A stretch of 64,000 nucleotides of DNA, from contig NC_049991.1 in NCBI RefSeq assembly GCF_000003815.2, positions 5,489,822 through 5,553,821 of the forward strand. The letters run 5' to 3'. The translations under genes were made by a program, and so were the position numbers. The notes under the pieces were generated by a model. It saw only the letters and a program-made list of their open reading frames with translations. It had not been told where the DNA came from and ran no database searches. This document shows positions 32,062 to 47,000 of the stretch, in pieces; position 1 is the stretch's first letter; each line of letters opens with the position of its first letter. Source of the DNA: Branchiostoma floridae (taxonomy: Eukaryota > Chordata > Leptocardii > Amphioxiformes > Branchiostomatidae).

Positions 32062-35000
32062 CTGCAAGATAAAAGGAGAGGCAAACCGTTAGGTCAACTC
32101 TGTATAAACATAGACACAGGCTCCATCAAGTGTGAACCATTGTAAATAACACAGTCTGGTGTAAAAAGGTCTTCTTCTGGAGTGTGAAAGTACGACCATG
32201 TGTAATGGTTCACCTTCAGTCTGGCATGCGAGCAAGAGAGATATACACCGACAACTTTCAAGGGTGGTAACACTGGAAAACAGCCATTAGTGCCAGGTGG
32301 GCTTGTAGGTGAGAAGGGGCATCCAACATGGAGAACAAGTAACTAGACATTGACACCACTGTTGGATGCTGTTGGAAAAATGTCAAAAATGTTGTGTCTA
32401 GGACAGGTGGTCCTTAGCCTGTGACACAATGGGAATACACCTGTGAATTGTGTCAAGTGAAAAATAGCTTGTAAAACATAATGAAAATACATATCTGATA
32501 GCATGTCATTAACAATGTTAGTGCTGGAGTAAATGAAAGTGACCTGTGTAGAGAGTTAACACAGTAGATATGAGACAGGAAGACAATGGCTGAAGATGTG
32601 CCACTACAAATGGACAGGCACAGATTGCGAAAGGATTGTCATGCTCAGTTTGACATCAGACAAGAGCTTCACAAGTACCAGACAGGAGACACCCACAGGC
32701 AGCTGTACACAAAGAGGAAAAAAGGCTGAATTGTTTACAACATAACCTCTATACTTCCAAGCAAGTGACAACCCCATTATTCACGTCCAAGTTCACAATG
32801 TCTGACGGAAATTAAGCCATCAACTGAAACGGCACAGCTGTTCCCTAATTAATTGAGTCTATCATCCTTGGGACTCTACTCTCCAGACTAAGTCCCTGTT
32901 GCTAGCAGATCCAAGACAGTCTTGAGTCTCAAGGTCAAAGGGTCAAGTGCACGCAGAATGCCCTGGCATAACAGAGACCTCAAGCTCTGGCAGCTGAAGT
33001 CAGTCCTTGTTATGTTCACTCAAGTTTCATCTAGTGTCGTTATCTGTCCCACATGAGACGATTCAACAATGCAGACTTGAAGGAATGTCCAAGGTGGGAT
33101 TTCTGTTTCCTGTAACTAAGTGGCATTGTGGGATATGTCTTCATCAAGGGATGCATTCCCATGATGCAACACATGAGGAAAGAGATGGGCCAATCAGACA
33201 AAACCTTGCCTTGTGAAAGGAAAGACCAAACTTTCTTTCCACACACCACAAAGTACATGTACTGTAACCAAATCCACCACATTATAGATTGTAGAGGTAT
33301 GGTTTAAGAACTGAAGGCCACCCCAGGAATAAGGGTGCAAGGTTTATAGAAGCATACATAATCCATTTGTTACTAACAATAAACTTTAAAAGCATGAGTT
33401 GACATGTTCCCAACCAGTTGCAAACAGATTATAAGGTATGGATCTGATACATATACATAATGACATAACAGAGATACAAAGGAGTATACACCATGAGTAA
33501 ATTATCCATAAAAAAGGTCGTGAACTGTAAAAAAATCATTTGCAGGATTCATATGCACTGATTTCACCTCACAATAGAAATCAATTACTGATGGTAAAGC
33601 CATGTCATCAAACAGACAAAGAGCATAATGGAACAGTGCCTTTTCATTATATTTCCATACAAATTGGTAAATGAGGGTCTCATCTAATTTCAGGACATGC
33701 AAATCAGGAGTATAGAACCCCTCACCAGGAGCTGCTAACCCCCTACTGTTTGTTTGATCAATGTTTTAATTCCTTTTAATGAACCCAGACAATTATAAAA
33801 ATACAAGGCACTGTAAACAACATGTCTACATGCATGCATGTAATGGTAGTTCACCTTTATCCACTTGGTAACCTATATCCGTTGTTGTTAAGAACGAGAT
33901 ATTTAGTGATATCTAAACTATGGAAGATGGTTTCAAATTGCAATATTTTCATAGCATTCCAGTCTGACAAAGCCGTCTATCGACTTGATATCCCTAAATA
34001 CTCTGATTTTATATGCAACGAATAATTTTGTTTGGTTGTGTTTTATGGATTGCAAAACATAAATTTGACCTCTCAAGCTGTTTTCAATCACATTGAACAC
34101 ATGAACAAGGCTACATTTTTACCTTGTAACTGTTATTGTAGCTGATACTAACTGTGATAGCTCTTAGGAAAAACAGGTTGCCACAAGGTTACCATCTGAA
34201 TGACAACCATGAAAATTGCATGTTGATTGTTTTGATGGGTGATCCTACATGTCAGATTTCTAATCTGTCCTGGCTTTTTGACAGACAGGAGTTTATGTTA
34301 TCTCTACAAAATGTGGGAGGGGGGCATCCAGATGGGAATAGCATTAACACTTTTCAGCTTCATGATGTGGTGAAAGTTTCTCCGCCCCATAGTCATTACT
34401 TATCCTTGGTACCCATCCTATATATTTTCATAGGAAAGTAAAAAATATGATACAGCCAAAATTTGACTAACAACCAGTACGTTTTCTAAAAATCACTGAT
34501 AAGCGAACTTCAAAGCTGCTTTTCTAGACGAGAAATTTCCTTGCCTATATCCTCACTTCCTATCTGGGATCAAGGAAATTTACCCAAGGATAAACAGAGC
34601 CTGTTTTTCTGTGTTATTCCTGACTAAGGTCTTACCACAGGGGTGTGTGCAACTTATCCCTGATCTCAGCCTCCAAACCCCTGGCCTATCTGTGAGTAGA
34701 ATTAACCTGGCTTACGCCTGACAGTGGGATATGTGTGGTAATTGGGAACCGTCCTGCTGCGCATAGCTGAGACTCAGGAAGAAGGCTCCAAAGTCGTCCC
34801 AGTGGTTTCAATTTGGGCCCTGCAGGAATGCCTCTCCTGGGCTAATAACCTGACTAGGTGGAGGCGCCAAAAGAAGATGTCTTGGGGAGTTGTGGAGGAA
34901 TGCTAAACCTCAAACTGGGTTAATAGCCAAGATCTGTTGGCTGGGATAGCGGCCAGTTTCTGGTTCGGTCAGGATTATTCCACATCTGCTGCAAGTCTTC

Positions 35001-38000
35001 CGAAGTTATGAAAATAGATATCAAAGTAATTTCCTATAAATCCCCCCAAATACTACAGGGTTATTAAATGCTACTGGGGATAGAGCTTGTGTTTCAGATG
35101 AGATTTATCTGACTAAGGTCATAATTAGAAGCAATTGGTGGAATTGCAAAGAAATCTGATTCCAGAAAAGTCCAGCTCCTTCCATGAATGATGCAACCTA
35201 AAAAGCTGTTGAAAATGAAGTGACAGGGAAAATTTAAAATTTCTACTGCTAGTACATGTATATGATTTCTTACATTGTACGAAAATCAGCCAAATGGACA
35301 CATAGTTTTATTTCGTTAACGTCACCTTCCATGAATGATGGAACCAAAAAAGCTGTTGAAAATGAAGCGAAGGAAAATACTCAAAATTTCTACTGCTAGT
35401 ACATGGATATGATTTCTTACATTGTACGAAAATCAGCCGAATGGACACTTGGTTTTATTACGTTAACGTCACCGATACGATTGGTACAGAGGTGACCCCA
35501 TTACATTATCCATCCAGGTGTTGTTCCAAATCCCCTCATCACCTTTGTTTACCAGTGTGCAGAGGCAAAACTGTGGGGTGTAATCTGTAGAGAACAAGGG
35601 TCTGCTTCTCATTTTCTGACCGAAAATTAGTTGTAATGAGGTCGCCCTGCCTTGTAAACACTGGGAGTCTACTGGAGGTGCCTAGCCTTGCTCATGAGGT
35701 ATGCCAACTATGCCGACTTTGTTTCCAAGAGGAATAGTGTGTCTATCTAACAACTCCAAGGTAGTGGGACTCCACGAACCGGTGACCTACATGTACCTAA
35801 TTAAGGAGGTGGGAGGATTGTCTTGGTGATAGATATGCTGGTTTATTAAACTGGATTATACTGCTTCTTTGTCTTGAAGGGAGGGACTGACAATGACTTT
35901 GGGATTGAAGATCATCTTTTCCTTTGTACCAAGATGGTACACAAAATATCCAAATTAAATGACTTTTGTAACTAGCAACCTAACCGTTAGACTAACATTG
36001 GACCAACAGTCCAACAAGGTACTTTTAATTTTCTACTTCTTGAAGTTCTTCTATTTCTTGGAGGAAAGTCCTCAGATTTTACTGTTATACCATCTACAAA
36101 CAGTGTAATTAAATAACTTCTGCACAATTTAACAAAAGTGCTAAGTCTACTTGAATCTACAATTTGTACCATGAATGATTGCTGTCACCACAACTGTATT
36201 TTTCTTTCCATCGCTCACATTTTTGTGGTGTGGGCTTGTGCCTAACACCCAACATTTCAGGTCCCAACAATGGATCAGTATTCAAAAAAGCTTGAAAATT
36301 GTCCATGACAACTCATCTCCCAGGCTTTGAATCCAATACAAGCAGCCTTGCTTTACCCTAATCCAAACCCCCATTCTAATACGTTGGCAATCTTGTGGAA
36401 AAAATTAGGTTCACCTTTGAGCAATACTGTGGGTGGTCGAACGGGCCAATAATTACAACTTCTAAATTGAATCAGTGTTCACATTCTCATTTGTCCTGTG
36501 TGGCTTTACACAAAAAATACAGCCGAGTTCCTGCCATTTCCATGGAAACTCGACATTGGGGACAGAAAAAAATCAGAGAAGCGTTGCTCGAGTTTGTGCG
36601 CTGTACTGCGGCCCTCCATTCTAGACAGCGTAATCCTTTTAACCAAAATGCAAAGTGACCCCAAGCGTTAAAGTGCGGTCATGAAAGGTCACTCTAAATG
36701 GTTATCCTTTTTTAAAGCCATCCGGCCGATTCATTTGGTTCCTTCAAAAGCTGTCCCACAGCATGCAGTGTCCATACATGCGCAGTCTGCCATCTTTGGT
36801 ATAACACTGTTTCCCTTTGTAGTTTGTCACACTGCTTCCAAAACATCCTTTGTCCTTGAAACTTTTTTTACCAACTGCAGTGATATAACTTCCCCAAATA
36901 AAGCTCAAGCGTAAAAAAATATTGAACAAAACTACCAAAGTTTGGAAGGTATAACTACCATACAGTCATGGATGTCTGTATGTAAAAAAATATTTATGAT
37001 GCCAATTAGCAATATTGCATTACTACTATCCCGACATCTGCGGTTTAACATATCTATTGTTTCAGTGGCTGCTTCCAGAGATGTGTGCGGCTTAAAACCC
37101 TAGCATAAAAAAAGATATAACAAAACTACCAAAGTTTATGGCTTGTACCAACTACCCCATACAGTCATGTCTGTAAAAAAATATTCATGATGCTAATAAG
37201 CAGTATTGCATTACTACTGTCTCACCATCTGCAGTTTAACGTATTTATTGTTTCGGTGGCTACTTCCAGAGATGGGTGCAGCTTTCCCACGCACACAATT
37301 CCCAGGTGGGACCTGTTATGTCCACTCTACCCGTGGTGATGGGCTGGGACCTGTGGGACTGCCCTCCACTTCAATCAATTCCAGCATGGAAAATGCTCCA
37401 TCACAGACAGCAATATCCCCAAATTGCCACGACCTCCCATGAAAATGGCCACATTTTGTGAACCCATCAGAAAACCGTGTCAAATCTAGTCAAGGAACCA
37501 AGGGTGTGATGCCTCGGGTAGATAGGTATAGCTTGTCTTGTGGGTTTGCAATTGAAGGCCACTTTTCTCTTGAAATCGCAGAACCCACAAATTTTAGAAA
37601 ATGTGGGGCTTTTCGTCTCCCTCTGCTTCCAAAAAAGAAGTCAAACCCAACCTGCTTAGAAATAGCCAACACTAGTATTAGATTAGAACATTGTTTATGA
37701 CTGTCCATTGTCACTATGTGTATACCATGTACTTGCAATTAGCCCTCGGGCACGAACTTGCAAATAAACTTCTTATTATTGTGCGAAAGAAACTATTCAA
37801 AACCTATTGGATTACCTTATAATAAATTATAAGCTCTGACGAAGGTGTCTGAGAGACATCAAAACGTAAGCTATGTAAGTACCCACTGGTTGTGTACAAA
37901 GAATTTCTCCTTTATCCTAAGAGTAGAAATGTCTCTAATCATCAACATTCCTTGAATCTATGCTCTAAATTCTATATTCAAATTATAACAACATATAGCA

Positions 38001-41000
38001 AACTCATTTGCTTTCAGTTTCACTGTGCTTTCATTGCAATGTAGGATGGAAATAGATTTGTAGTGTTTTACGTCGCTGTTGGAATAATTCAATTTAATAG
38101 TAATAACAATGCATTGGAGATGCATGTTTGCAATTTGATGAATTTGTAGTGGAAAAAGTCATTGTGAAAATGAACCACAGTAAAAGTTTCAACACGTACA
38201 GCACTGCTCATCTTTGTAAGTTTCTGTCACAAGAAAATATCGCTACATCTTATAAGCATTTACAAGAAAATGTTGCCGCATCGCATAAGCATTTACAAGT
38301 CTCAAGAGGCCTCTCACTGTCCCTTTGACCCCAATCTTTCCTTTGTTACATGGCTAGATTTTAAGACTGAACCCCTCAGCGCGCATCCCACACCTGGAAG
38401 GTAATGGATGTTTTCTCAGCGAGTCGGTGACACTCCTTCTGAAAGAGGAGGCCACCATTAACAAACTTCAAAGCACTCTATCAAACCCTCATGGACACTT
38501 GTTTATGCCTTACTTCTAAAGGCACCCTGAATGGGTGCTAATGATTATCAATTGGTTGGCATCTCTTATCATGGGGTGGCCTGTAGATCATTATGAGCTG
38601 TGTTACCTAGCAATATTCTTTGGTGGCGAAAATAGCCTTTGCCATAAATTATGATGGTGCAAAATTGAAATCTTGAAAGGAAAAGGGAGGAGATCTTGTC
38701 AAGAGAGGCCTGTTCCCATCTGCCAGGAGGTGTGTTCTGTTTGGTGTTGGTCAAAAGATTTTTGTAGGCTTCGCAAGTTGCTGACTAGGCACATTTGAGT
38801 TATCTATCTTTGGACTTAAGATATCATTGAGCAATAGCCTTTGAAAGAACACTAAAATATCCTCATGGCATTAGAAACTAAAATTCTGAATAGCTGTTTT
38901 GGAAATTTTCAAAACTTGTTTCAACTTTTGATAGCGGATGAAGTGACGTTAGCATCTAACCTTTTTGGGGGTTCAAAAATACTTTATGATTGGTACATAT
39001 TAACTGCTCTTATCTTCTTAAAATAACTTGGCAGCTAATAAAAATAGATGTGCTTTTTGCAATACTTACATAAGATATCGAGGCAGATTTGTTAGTGTCT
39101 TTGTGAACATCTCAGAGTCAGCCTTAATGTTTTTTTTTTATCAGTTTGAAACCTTAATTTAATGGTGACAATTAAATCACAGACGTACAGCATGATACCA
39201 ACATTCGTGCTATCCATAGCTCTAAATGTACACAGTGCCAATTGTTTTGAGTGCTTGAAGGCCATCACAGGTCAAGAAAGAAAGGGTATTACATTTCTTT
39301 CTCTTCCTCAACAAACTTGAAGCTCTGGTCCAACATACTAATGAGGCATTGCCAACATGTATCTAAGTACATACAAATAGTCTGTGGTCTGTAGATCCTT
39401 GAGGTTGGACTTTTTACAAAAAGCCAACTCTATATATGAAAATGTTGCCATGCACGCACCAACACATGGCTGCTACACCCTCTTTATCATACACTTTGGG
39501 CAACTCTCTGGACTTGCTGACATCTGTCCACTTGTGTTGCACCAAACAAAACACGAGAAGGAAAATGGTGCTTTGGTCAAAGTGGCCCTTCCTACAACAC
39601 CTGGCACTAAAGCCCCTCTTCTGAATGACCAGGCTACTGAACTCGGTGCAAGAGTGCTCGACTGTGTCCCTTTTTTGGCGGGACAATGGCGGACGAAAAT
39701 CAATTGTCGCTCGACCAATGAGGACGGACGGACAATATGGCTGGGAAGCAGGCGGGCACAATTCCCACGTTTGGGACACCCTCCCTTCCCCCTCGCGCTA
39801 GCATCTGTGCATCTGTCTGGGGGACTGTCCTTCCCACTTCAGGACAAAAAAAGTAGGCATGTCAAATCCATTCCCCTGTTAGCAGGGTGGAATAGCGGGG
39901 TGATCGACTCCAGAAAAAGGGTCTGAATCCCGTCAATGTTTATTAATCGTCAGTTTGGCACAAAGGCAGCGGCGGGATCTGACAGCCGAGACCAGAATTA
40001 CTCCTTTGTGGTGGGTAAACAGCTATTGCTGGTCATTGTGCAATAAAGAAGGTCCTGCTGATGTATTTTTACCAGCTGCCAGGACAATTCCATATTGGAA
40101 TACAATGGAGTTCACCGGGGTTCCAACATTAAGGGTGACCCAAAACGGGAACAAGCCATTTGTTTTACATGATTGTCCTAAAATGGTTATTACACTTACA
40201 ACTGCATTAACTTTTAAACACTTGCTTTTTTGTGCCAACTTCTTTCCATTAAAATTAGTGAAAAACATTTTCAATGATGCAATTTTTTACAAACAAAAAA
40301 GAGTATTCTACGGAAGGTTCAAAACACCTGTAATCGAGTGTACTGTTCATTTTACATTGTTAACATGATGAAATCTTCTGAAATCTCATTCTTTATTGGA
40401 TTACGTTCAACAGTGGCAGCAAAATCCTGATTTACAAAGATATATAAATGTGATAAACTGATATATGTGATGTTTCCTTACAAAAATACTATCATTATCT
40501 AGTCACTTGTTTTGTTGGTTGGTTTAAGTGTGCATCTTTCAGAGATCCAAAGTAAAATGTGTTTTAAGTTTTACCAACAAAACAAATTCTGTTAACTTGG
40601 CAGATGGCAAACTGTAGGGATCTATACTAAAAAAAGAAAACGTGAGAAAGAAACGGTGGGAAAACTGAATATGAAACTCTCTTCCACCTCCAAACCTAGC
40701 ATTAACCTGGGAGGAGGTAAAACGAAGGATAAATTGATAATGGCAGTGTGTCAGCTCATGTTATAAACGACCTTTCTGCTACACCATGGGCCATTCCGTA
40801 TGGGTAGGCAATTGCGGATTTCCATGGTGCTTTGAAAACTCTGAGGGAAAAAGTGGAGAACCTGGTATTTGTTGTCGGACAATCGCGGTAAAGAGTATAA
40901 TCAAGCCACTGGTAATGGCCTGTACGAAATGGCCTTGAAATTACCCATTCTGAAGGAAAGGAAGTACAACTGTGTGAGCCACACTTGAGGGGACACACTG

Positions 41001-44000
41001 TGACCAAGAAATGTCAAAGAAAGGAAGGTTTGATGTCTAAAGAAAGTTGGGGATACTGAGCAAACTTGGAGTGCAACCTACCGTTTTGTAGAAGTGGGCA
41101 ACCTTCAAGAGACCTAAATTTCAAAGAGGTTGCACACTGAGCATACTGTGACCAAATTCATTTAATGTTTGAGGTTTTCTTTTGTGACTATCAACTTACA
41201 ACATGTTTCATAATGTTATGTCATGACCTGTACTTAGCCCACAGTGGCATAAATGTGCAATAAAGGTCTTCATTTGCACACTAATAGCTACAGACAATGG
41301 CAATTTTGAACTGTCTCCAGGGAAGTGGTATTATCCTCATCAGTCATCCAAGTCTCATCTCTTGGGGGATTTGGAGATGGGCTTATTTCCAGAAAGAGCT
41401 CCATTATAAGTAGACAGCCTGCTGGGAATTTGATTTGTACTGGATACTTGGTGCTAATGTGTCCCAAACTGGCTGTTTGCCCCAAAGTGTGAGAGGTAAT
41501 ACATCTAATCGCTGACCCCAGGGCTGTAGCGATGGCAATCAGTTGTCATGACCCGACAATTCTAATATAATTTGGGAAAATGAATTGTTATCAATGGTCG
41601 CTGAAGTGGGAAATGGGGGGCCCAAAGTCCCATTCCAATTTGATGCCCCATCATGCATTGTTATGAATTTCTGAAACAGTTCCTGTAACCATGAAAGTCT
41701 TCTTACTAAAATACCTTCAGAAACACCTCCTAATGTCTAGTAGTTGGAAGTATTATTCTTACATACACTAGCAAGAGTTACAAATCTGGTAGATTTGAGA
41801 AAAAGGTATGCAAGAAGAGATAAGGGTTTTTCCATAAGCAGTCTGCAGAAACACAAGATGAACCATGACAATGATTGACAGATATGTTGGACAGCAGGAA
41901 AGGATGTGCGTTTACAAAGGTAAAAAAAATGAGAGAATTTGGAGTACAAACTTACCAAAGTCACTGCTACAGAAGGCTGTCATCAGCTCTGTGTCATTGC
42001 AGGGTCGGCACTCTGAAACAACAAAAACAACAACAAAGCTTTTATCAAATCTAATTTTATGACTCATTGCACTTGTGACAAATTGTGATGGTTTTACGTT
42101 CACATTTTTCACGGGGACATCTTATATGTGAAGTTAAAATAACAACTGCCAACATTTTCCCTTTTAGTTTTACAGCAAAACCTTGCATGGAAGTTTCAAC
42201 AACAAACTTTTAAACCCACCACAAACACTCCATCTGAACTTAAATCCCTGGAAACATTTCCCCTTTTGTAGCATTTAAACTTTCTTGTACATGTATATAG
42301 AACAGTATGCGACCCATACCCTTTGCTATTTGTCCTTCCCTTTTCAGTACATTCATGTACTACTACTTGTACTAGTAGAATAGTAGCATCAACAAATTCT
42401 AGACACTACAACTGTCTATGGCATTTCCTGCCATGTCCACCTTTCTTTTCATGCTAATGTATTCATATGGAAGGAGATGAATTAAAGCATGGCAAAGTCC
42501 ACACTTGTTGTAGTGAGACATGTCAAATACGCCATTCAGAAAAACTGCATACCTATATATGCATACTGAATGGCGGGCTGGGGAAAAATATGACGGGAAG
42601 ACAGACACTAACTTTTGTACTATAGGCTCCAAGAAAAACAGGGGACATTATTCATAGCTGGTAGCACTAATGACCACCATTTTGTCCTTCTTTACAACTT
42701 ATAAAGCTCCTGTAATGATATCTACATTGTTTAGTGTTCAACACAGCTTTCTAATCCTACGCTGCAGCAAAACGGTTGCCATGTCTTTTGAAGTGAATGG
42801 AGTCTTTGTGGGTTAACACCAAGGTGAGGTGCCCATGCATGAAAGAATGCCTGGCCTGTGGCTATCAGCCAATACCAGCCAGGCTAGCCTGGAGCCAGGT
42901 AGGGCCGGCCAAGCCGCTCCCTTTGATACCAACTCAACCAGCCGCGCACCCCCATCTTGGGTCATAGGTATTATCGTCCGTGCCAAACAAATTGAGGCGT
43001 GTGTCCGGAAGGCTCCGGCACCGCCGTTTCCTAACCGTCGCGGTGCGCACCAGCGTTCTTTGGACGAGTACTGTTTAATCTAGATTCCCCCGATAACCCG
43101 CCCTGTGCGCGGGACAATGGTGAAAGCGACCTCGGCTGGAAACCAAACACGAGACCTGCATTCTGAGCTGACAAGAACACTATACGCTTAGTCCTGGCCC
43201 CGTATTCACCCCCTGGTTTACATGTTTTTCTATCCCTTTCATGTCCAGAAACGCGATGCAAGGCACACGCCAGTACCCACAATACATGCCGCCTACATGT
43301 TATGGATTACACTACCCAAAAGGGACTTTATACCCCTTATTTACTGTGGCTGTGGACTTCTTTTGCACCACATTATCCCCAGTAAGCACTCCCGACTGCC
43401 TCCCCAGTGTTTATCCCAACACACTAGGGTATAAATATCAAGATTCCTCACTCCTGTAAAAAAACTGACTTTCCACAGCATTCTTCTGCATGTTACTGTT
43501 TCAATGGACCTGTTTTGTATGTCTTGGTATGAATAAAGGTATCCAAAGCAGACAAAAGCACTATTAAGGACAGACGCTTGAGAAGCAACAGAATATGTTG
43601 GAAGGCTACAGAGGTCTCACATCGGTAGGACTCTACAGACAGTAAGAAATCAAACCAAGCAACATAGAGTTTCAAAAATATCCTTGCAAAATCGAGCAGG
43701 CTGAAACACTGCGTGTCAAGCTCTGAATGAGATTGCATTCTTTTGCAAAGATTTCAATTCTGAAAATAACATCACAAACTTGTTCAATCAAAGCACATGA
43801 AATAAATTTGGATAATTCACATCCAGTATCGTCTAGTTTTGAAGAAATACACAAAACCGTCTTGTTTGCGATTTTTCCCTGAAACCTTTTCCAAACAATA
43901 GCTGCTCAAATCTGGGACCTTCTCGCCTTGAAGTGTCAGTAAGCATCACTTTCCGTGCTTATTTGCCAGAAGGATTTTACAACAGGGATATCCAATTCCT

Positions 44001-47000
44001 ATTTGCCGTCCAATATTTGCATTTTTCCACACATTAACCCGTGAGGACCATTCAGTGCCCAAAACTTCTGTTCCTAAAAAGTTCTCTACAAGTACAACTA
44101 CAATAAAATTAGCACTCCGTAGATGTTGAAATCAATTGTTTCCAAGAATATTTTAAAACAAGAAGCAGCCTGAATAAGAGATGACATACCAAGATGCTAC
44201 CTACAAATCCCTGTGGTAGCAGCTAAAAGTTTGTTTCTTTTTCTCAGCAAAGAATGAAGATAAATCTTTCCCCCCCCCCCCAAAAAAAAACAGAGTATGC
44301 AGATTTGAAGACAATGTTTCAGAAGCACCATGTAACAACTACAGAAAGAAACAGCAAACTTTCTTTTTTCTACTATTAAAGTTTGATCCAAATTGCAGCT
44401 TGTTTCCTTTAGTACATATACTTGTGAGTCAGCAGACTTCTAGTTCTATCCTGTTGGCACTTTTCCAGCTCAGTGTGACAGGCCACATGACTCTATTTTG
44501 TGATTCTGTGCAGGCCACAGTACAACCCTGGGCATGGACTGTGACAGGGTAGATGGTGTCAGGGTCATGACATACCAACCATATATCTTCACACTGCTGT
44601 TAAACTGATAGAAGATGTCTTCTTTAAAGTGCATGTTAGAAGAAAATCTGTATCTTCAAAGACAACTACACATCATTCAAAGGACTACTCTATTGACTGT
44701 TTCTGCAGGCCTATAAACAGTTACACATTATTTTTACGAATTGAAGAACCACATTTTACAGAAGTTGCCTGTTGCCATTTACAGGTAAAACAGAAAGGAA
44801 CAAAGTATTGATTTTTTGCTGGGGATTTCATGTAACTTTGTTGTTTTCAGCAATCAAATGAGAGATTCTCAACAAGTTCCTTTTCCTCGGTGAACACTTC
44901 ATCAAGAGGCGACCTTTGACAAAGGTACCAGTCAGAGAAGGTTTGAGGTCAGGACACCAGCTGTCTATCCAAGACACCCCCCTCCCCATGAGGACCGCTT
45001 CGCCAGAGTTAGGACCCTTCTTTTGTGAGCATACCAACAGAAAAGCACAGAGGCAGACTGCAACAACAGAGCGCTTGTTCTTTGCTAACCCTGATTTATT
45101 CATGAGAGCTGAGCGGATTTGTGGACGGGCTAGAGGCAGGGGGTCGGACAGATCATCCCTCTTTCCACCAGGGCCAAAGAGGATCAGAAACGACCTTACA
45201 GAAACGACCTTTACATTCCTCCAGTACCCAAAGCAAATATGCCTAGGGCACCTGGTAGGGTATTTAAACATCCCAAAACATCTGGGCTTGCTTGTGGCTG
45301 CTGTACATAGTATACAGACCAAGGATGGCCAAAAATTTACAAAGATTTCTATCGCAATACTGATAAAAGGGTAAAGGTATGGCCAGAAAACAAACAAAGG
45401 TGTTGTCTAGAACTCGGCAAAGCAGAGTAATGGCGGGGTGCCAGCAAAGCCTGATTGATATACACTACGCCAGCCGCCTATCACGCGACTGCCCACTTAA
45501 AGGTGCGTCAGAATGTAATTTGCCAGAGGCCAGGGTAACCGAAGACCTGTAATAAGAAAGGGGTGTCTTCTTAAACAATGGGTATCAGTGATTCTTAAAA
45601 ACAAGAGAATAGAACTTTTGACCAAGTTTTTTTGTTCAATGTAAGATGTCTTGATGTCTGTAGACAACATGCCTGTATACCAGACCCCAGCCCGATCTCA
45701 AAAATATCTATCGTTTGATATCTTTGAGATTGGGCTAGGGTCTGGTATCAAGGCTATTAGCCTGGTTACAAAACCCCAGCCCGATCTCAAGTATCTATCG
45801 TGCAACACGAAAGATATCTGAGGTTGGGGTATGGTATCCAGGCTACAAAGTACAAGGCTATAGACAACACATCTGACTGAGTTAGCGAAATTCTCCAAGT
45901 CCAATCAAATTGAAGAAGGTGACCAGATTTCATCATACCAAAAAGTGCTCGCTAANNNNNNNNNNNNNNNNNNNNNNNNNNNNNNNNNNNNNNNNNNNNN
46001 NNNNNNNNNNNNNNNNNNNNNNNNNNNNNNNNNNNNNNNNNNNNNNNNNNNNNNNATTTCAGTTTACATTGTTCTAAAGGGACAGTTTTCTGTCATGTGA
46101 ACAATAACATAGCTTGTCATATAGTTCAATTTCAGTTGATATTGTTCTACTACAGTGCCAGTTTTCAATCATATAACGTTTCATCCAAACTGACAGAAAA
46201 GCTACAGAAAGATATATAGACCATGACCGCCAAGCTAGCAAGCTATGTAGAAAACGGCTATAAACAACATGTAGTTAAAAAAAGTATTTTGCCTAAATTT
46301 TCCCAGACCTCAGTTGTCAAAATACTGCTTATCTGTTATCAAACAGTTGCCAGCATTCAAGCTGCATTCCCAGATTATGAACACAAACGTTCACATCCGG
46401 AATGGCGAAATATTTCCAAATGCATCTGATGCTGGATGCAGTTTACAGATAAACTGTGCTATCATTCCGTTTTGTTTGCTTTCTCGGCCCCATTGCTTCA
46501 AGAATGCTGTCAGTCCAGTTTGCATGTAAAAAGGCACCAAACATCTACATTTGCTCTTTCCTCAAGGCTACTACCCGGTTTATGGCAAATTAACGACCCA
46601 CCAAATCAAATGTTGCTCAGAAAAGAAGACGGGGGTAAACAAAAGAAGACATACTTTGAAGCTTTTACCAAAGCTGATGCAATCTATGTTACTAGCATTT
46701 CCTATCTTTCTTTGAGCACACTATCTGACTCCTCAATCTTGAAACTCTTTTGTTTTCCTGACGAATTTTCAAGATGCCTCGGTAAAGAGCAGAAACTGGG
46801 AGACGCTAGGCCGTGACAGGCTTGCTGACAACGCAGGTAAACAACAACAAAGACATACTTTCAGAAACCTTTCTCTATGGTTCATTAGTTGAAGCACAAT
46901 AGAGGAGATTCTACCCTTCTTGCTAATCATTAACAATGGTTTCTGTCATCACTCATACAGAGAGTGATAGACAGAAGGTGTTGCTCAATTAACTGTGCAG

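Larger units (their letters stand above)
32062..41955 (-). other. METRNL-like intron 3 (about 9.9 kb)
   Basis: It contains two local tandem duplications (35178-35473 and 36913-37283), a LINE 3' fragment (about 37570-37780), a degenerate hammerhead-like motif (37832-37872), a LINE tail (41150-41280) and a dispersed-repeat copy (33845-33990). I saw no extra coding exon. Confidence 0.7.

Noticed and set aside
31758-32084. 108-codon minus-strand frame over METRNL-like exon 4
   Set aside because: Shadow of the real exon in another frame. The in-phase reading gives the conserved GSIHFGKARLGC block.
39384-39926. 180-codon plus-strand open frame in METRNL-like intron 3
   Set aside because: Low-complexity, no family motif, and antisense frames of similar length exist over the same bases.
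42840-43150. GC-rich patch in METRNL-like intron 2, considered as an alternative promoter or exon
   Set aside because: No conserved peptide or convincing splice pair, and base composition alone is insufficient.
44828-45397. Overlapping open frames on both strands (189 and 152 codons) in METRNL-like intron 2
   Set aside because: No recognisable domain, no splice or poly(A) context, and each is the antisense shadow of the other. Likely chance.
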